Part shown: positions 6,045 through 9,121 of the stretch, one piece after another | How the letters are laid out: every line of letters begins with the position of its first letter | Position numbering within the stretch: the stretch's first letter is position 1 | From: CAWUJT01 sp963922715 | GTDB lineage: Bacteria; Pseudomonadota; Alphaproteobacteria; Rhodobacterales; Rhodobacteraceae | Assembly (NCBI GenBank): GCA_963922715.1 | Contig: CAWUJT010000091.1 | Coordinates: forward strand, 1-9,121 | DNA length: 9,121 bases | Direction of reading: 5' to 3' | The notes under the pieces: model-generated | Told to the model about the DNA's origin: nothing | Seen by the model: only the letters and a program-made list of their open reading frames with translations | Database searches by the model: none | Made by a program: the position numbers and the translations under genes

Positions 6045-7226
6045 ATGCTGCCAAGAAAAGATCTGTTCAATCTTCCAGACAGAATTATTTATCTTGATGG
6101 AAATTCGCTTGGCCCCAAACCGCGTGCCGTCGAAAGTCGGCTTAACCAGGTGCAAAAACAGTGGCAGACACAGCTGATTGGTGGCTGGAATACCTGTGAT
6201 TGGATGGGGCAGCCAGTACGTGTCGCGGATAAAATAGGTCGTTTGATCGGTGCGCCGGAGGGAACGTTGGTGCTCGGTGATACGCTCTCAATCAAGGTGT
6301 TTCAGGCCCTTTCAGCCGCGCTTTCCCTGCGCCCAGAGCGTCGTGTGATTTTATCTGATAGCGGCAACTTCCCGTCTGATCTTTACATGGCAGAGGGTTT
6401 AATCGCCCACATCAATCCAGACAAAGACCTCCGTGTCGTTGCCCCTGAAGAGATTCTGGACGCGATTGATGACACAATCGCTGTCGTGATGCTCACCCAT
6501 GTCGATTATCGTACAGGCCGGATGCACGATATGGCTGCGATCACAGAAAAAGCCCACCACTCTGGGGCTGTTGTCATTTGGGATCTCGCCCATAGCGCCG
6601 GGGCGGTTTGTGTGGATGTCATGGACTGCAACGCAGAATTTGCAGTGGGCTGTACCTATAAATATCTCAACGGTGGTCCAGGGGCGCCGGCTTTTATTTA
6701 TGTGCGTCCTGATCTTCTGCCCACAATCTATCCTGTGCTGTCCGGTTGGCTAGGGCATGCCGCTCCTTTTGCCTTTGAGCGCACTTATCGTCCGGCCATG
6801 AGTATTGAGCGGATGCGCGTTGGCACGCCACCTGTGTTGCAAATCGCAGCCTTAGATGCAGCTTTGGACCTTTGGGAGGGCATCAATATGTCCGATATCC
6901 GCACGGCAAGCCTGGCGTTGTCGGAACGCTTTATTGCCGGTGTCGAAGCGACATGTCCTGCACTGAAACTGGCCAGTCCACGAAACGCAGCAGAACGGGG
7001 CAGTCATGTCTCTTTTGCCCATCCAGAGGGGTATGCGATCATGCAGGCGCTGATAGCGCATGGCGTGATCGGAGATTTTCGTGCCCCCGATATTTTGCGC
7101 TTTGGTATCACGCCGCTGACCTTAGATTTTGACGATATCGACCGCGCGGCTCAGGTATTGGCGGAAATACTATCTAAAAATCTTTGGGATAATCCCACCT
7201 ATAAAAGAAAGTCCCGAGTGACCTGA
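6045..7226 (+). CDS. kynU: Kynureninase (PLP-dependent)
   Basis: This 393-residue cytosolic enzyme of the fold-type I PLP family cleaves L-kynurenine to anthranilate and L-alanine (and 3-hydroxykynurenine to 3-hydroxyanthranilate) in tryptophan breakdown. The N-terminus has the family stretch IYLDGNSLGPKP (15-26). Cofactor-contact regions are NFPSD (108-112, F109 and D112), WDLAHSAG (179-186, D180 and H183) and CTYKYLNGGPG (203-213), with K206 as the Schiff-base lysine. W235 in SGWLGH and R352 in LRFGITPL fit substrate-binding positions. The length is normal and the C-terminus ends KSRVT. The ATG follows GAAGGTG (6033-6039) at good spacing. kynA (tryptophan 2,3-dioxygenase), a common neighbour, is absent from the window, so the gene seems to be transcribed alone. 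It converges on typA with only 23 bp between stop codons. Confidence 0.95.
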   Translation: MLPRKDLFNLPDRIIYLDGNSLGPKPRAVESRLNQVQKQWQTQLIGGWNTCDWMGQPVRVADKIGRLIGAPEGTLVLGDTLSIKVFQALSAALSLRPERRVILSDSGNFPSDLYMAEGLIAHINPDKDLRVVAPEEILDAIDDTIAVVMLTHVDYRTGRMHDMAAITEKAHHSGAVVIWDLAHSAGAVCVDVMDCNAEFAVGCTYKYLNGGPGAPAFIYVRPDLLPTIYPVLSGWLGHAAPFAFERTYRPAMSIERMRVGTPPVLQIAALDAALDLWEGINMSDIRTASLALSERFIAGVEATCPALKLASPRNAAERGSHVSFAHPEGYAIMQALIAHGVIGDFRAPDILRFGITPLTLDFDDIDRAAQVLAEILSKNLWDNPTYKRKSRVT

Positions 7227-7249
7227 AGGCCTTTACAGTGCCCTCATTC

Positions 7250-9067
7250 TTACCCAGCACGCGCCATCCGCTTGCGCTCATGCGGGTCGAGGTAGCGCTT
7301 GCGCAATCTGATAACGTTTGGCGTCACCTCCACAAGCTCATCATCATCGATATAGGCAATTGCTTCTTCCAAACTCATCCGCACCGGTGGGGTGAGCCGC
7401 ACCGCTTCGTCAGCGCCGCTCGCCCGGACATTGGTCAGCTTTTTGCCCTTTAAAGGGTTCACTTCCAGATCGTTGTCGCGGGCATGCTCGCCGATGATCA
7501 TACCCTGGTAGACCTGCTCTTGCGCTCCGATAAAAAACCGGCCGCGGTCTTCCAGGTTGAAAATCGCATAGGCCACAGAAACGCCATTTTCCATTGAGAT
7601 CAGAACGCCTTGGCGACGCCCAGGGATAGCCCCCTTATAGGCTTGCCAAGAATGAAATACGCGGTTGAGCACACCCGTCCCGCGCGTATCGGTCAGAAAT
7701 TCACCGTGATAGCCAATCAACCCGCGCGACGGCACAAGGGCGATAATTCGTGTTTTGCCTGTGCCGGATTGGCTCATTTCGGTCATGTCGCCCCGGCGTG
7801 CCCCGGTGATCTTTTCGATCACCGCGCCGGAAAATTCGTCATCCACATCGATCGTGACCTCTTCAACGGGCTCAAGGCGTTGCCCGTTTTCCTCCTGAAA
7901 CAACACCTGCGGGCGTGAGATGGATAATTCAAACCCTTCCCGGCGCATGTTTTCGATCAGAACTCCCATTTGCAATTCCCCACGCCCGGCGACCTCAAAC
8001 GCTTCGCCGCCGGGGGTTTCACTGACTTTGATCGCGACGTTCGTCTCTGCCTCACGCATCAATCGATCCCGGATGACACGGCTTTGGACCTTTTTACCAT
8101 CACGCCCTGCCAAGGGGCTATCATTAATCCCAAAGGTCACGGTGATGGTGGGCGGATCAATTGGCTGTGCCGGAATGGGCGTTGTGATCTGCGGGTCGCA
8201 CAAAGTGTCGGCCACAGTCGCCTTCGACATGCCTGCAAGTGTCACAATATCGCCCGCGACCGCCTCCTCAATCGGTTGTTGGGCGAGCCCGCGAAAGGCA
8301 AGAATTTTCGTCACCCTAAAGTTCTCAATGCGCGCCCCGTCGCGGCTCAGCGCTTGCAGTTGCGCGCCTGTTTTGATCCGACCGGCCTCGATCCGACCTG
8401 TCAGCGTGCGTCCAATGAAAGGATCTGCCCCTAGGATTGTGGCCAGCATCTGAACCGGTTCTTCCACACGCGCCAGTTGTTTTGGCGCCTCCACATGGGA
8501 GACGATCAGATCAAAAAGCGCATTGAGATTTTCCCGAGGGCCATCAAGGTCAGTATCTGCCCAGCCAGACCGCCCCGAGGCATAGAGATGCGGAAAATCA
8601 AGCTGCGCATCCGTTGCCCCCAACGCGGCGAAGAGGTCGAAACATTCGTCCAAGGCGCGATCGGGTTCGGCATCAGGTTTGTCCACCTTGTTGAGCACCA
8701 CAATAGGCCGCAGGCCAAGGGACAGCGCTTTGGAGGTGACGAATTTCGTCTGTGGCATCGGCCCTTCGGCAGCGTCCACCAGCAAAACCACGCCATCGAC
8801 CATGGACAAAATGCGTTCCACCTCACCGCCGAAATCCGCGTGGCCCGGGGTGTCGACAATATTGATGCGCGTGCTGTTCCATTCGACGCTGGTGGCTTTG
8901 GCCAGGATCGTGATCCCGCGCTCACGTTCCAGATCGTTGCTGTCGAGCGCGCGTTCTGCCACATCTTGATTGTCACGAAAGGCGCCCGATTGACGCAGAA
9001 GCGCATCAACCAGCGTTGTTTTCCCATGGTCCACATGGGCAATGATTGCAATGTTCCGGATGTCCAT
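7250..9067 (-). CDS. typA: TypA/BipA ribosome-associated GTPase
   Basis: This complete 605-residue translational GTPase binds the 70S ribosome in the GTP form and helps large-subunit assembly and growth under stress or cold. The G motifs are intact: G1 AHVDHGKTT (10-18), G2 RGITI (50-54), G3 DTPGH (72-76), G4 NKVDKPDA (126-133) and a G5-like ASGRSGW (163-169). Domain II follows at about 200-290, and the EF-G-like domains III and V at about 305-385 and 395-480. The family-specific C-terminal domain includes GEHARDNDLEVNPLKGKK (526-543) and NVRASGADEAVRLTPP (546-561). The ATG is preceded on the minus strand by AAAAGGCAGG. Base use is clearly GC-richer than in the regulator and exporter region. 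Large plus-strand open frames across it are shadows. It is normally a single housekeeping gene, and only 54 bp of upstream DNA are in the window. Confidence 0.97.
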   Translation of the reverse strand: MDIRNIAIIAHVDHGKTTLVDALLRQSGAFRDNQDVAERALDSNDLERERGITILAKATSVEWNSTRINIVDTPGHADFGGEVERILSMVDGVVLLVDAAEGPMPQTKFVTSKALSLGLRPIVVLNKVDKPDAEPDRALDECFDLFAALGATDAQLDFPHLYASGRSGWADTDLDGPRENLNALFDLIVSHVEAPKQLARVEEPVQMLATILGADPFIGRTLTGRIEAGRIKTGAQLQALSRDGARIENFRVTKILAFRGLAQQPIEEAVAGDIVTLAGMSKATVADTLCDPQITTPIPAQPIDPPTITVTFGINDSPLAGRDGKKVQSRVIRDRLMREAETNVAIKVSETPGGEAFEVAGRGELQMGVLIENMRREGFELSISRPQVLFQEENGQRLEPVEEVTIDVDDEFSGAVIEKITGARRGDMTEMSQSGTGKTRIIALVPSRGLIGYHGEFLTDTRGTGVLNRVFHSWQAYKGAIPGRRQGVLISMENGVSVAYAIFNLEDRGRFFIGAQEQVYQGMIIGEHARDNDLEVNPLKGKKLTNVRASGADEAVRLTPPVRMSLEEAIAYIDDDELVEVTPNVIRLRKRYLDPHERKRMARAG

Positions 9068-9121
9068 TCGCCTGCCTTTTGAAGTCTTGTGCCGCCCCTA
9101 ACCCGCGCTGCCTCAAAAAGC

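Noticed and set aside
7227..7249. AAGGCCTT palindrome between kynU and typA as a terminator
   Set aside because: It is only eight bases with no loop or T run; a 23-bp gap between convergent genes gives little room for a hairpin.
7610..9082. Long plus-strand open frames opposite typA
   Set aside because: They are shadows of a GC-rich gene with intact family motifs on the minus strand, and their translations match no recognisable family.
1..9121. CRISPR arrays, insertion sequences, tRNA or rRNA genes
   Set aside because: No regularly spaced repeats, terminal inverted repeats with a transposase, or RNA gene signatures were seen.

Overview
The window looks like a chromosomal segment from an alphaproteobacterium, most likely of the Rhodobacterales (Roseobacter group). 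This rests on a ccoGHIS cluster behind a perfect FNR-type box, on the alphaproteobacterial style of the Xre-type regulator, and on the protein sequences in general. The species cannot be named from the sequence alone. Coding density is high, except for one AT-rich gap of about 570 bp near 5475-6044.

Left part (1-4281): a TTGAT-N4-ATCAA box at 59-72 is followed by a tightly packed operon. ccoG encodes a membrane polyferredoxin, ccoH a small membrane-anchored assembly protein, ccoI a P1B-type copper ATPase and ccoS a 50-residue membrane protein. Neighbouring genes overlap by 1 and 4 bases or are 3 bases apart. Together these proteins assemble the high-affinity cbb3 cytochrome c oxidase: CcoI handles copper, and CcoG, CcoH and CcoS support copper handling, subunit assembly and cofactor insertion. 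The structural genes ccoNOQP are not in the window and probably lie upstream.

Middle part (4282-6044): a LysE/ArgO-family amino acid exporter follows ccoS after 25 bp and may be read through from the operon. It converges on a minus-strand gene for an Xre-type DNA-binding regulator. Behind that regulator lies the AT-rich gap. It holds a perfect 11-bp-arm palindrome, two further dyads, a weak hairpin with a T6 run, an unusually strong Shine-Dalgarno sequence in front of two overlapping mini-ORFs, two TATAAT hexamers and a near-FNR site. This is the only part of the window that known gene families do not explain, and it is where an undescribed small RNA, leader peptide or operator could lie.

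Right part (6045-9121): a complete kynureninase gene (kynU, plus strand) is followed after 23 bp by a convergent, complete typA/bipA gene for the ribosome-associated GTPase TypA (minus strand). No mobile element, CRISPR array, tRNA or rRNA was seen. Most of the window is ordinary, well-known content, and the claims about the gap are hypotheses.
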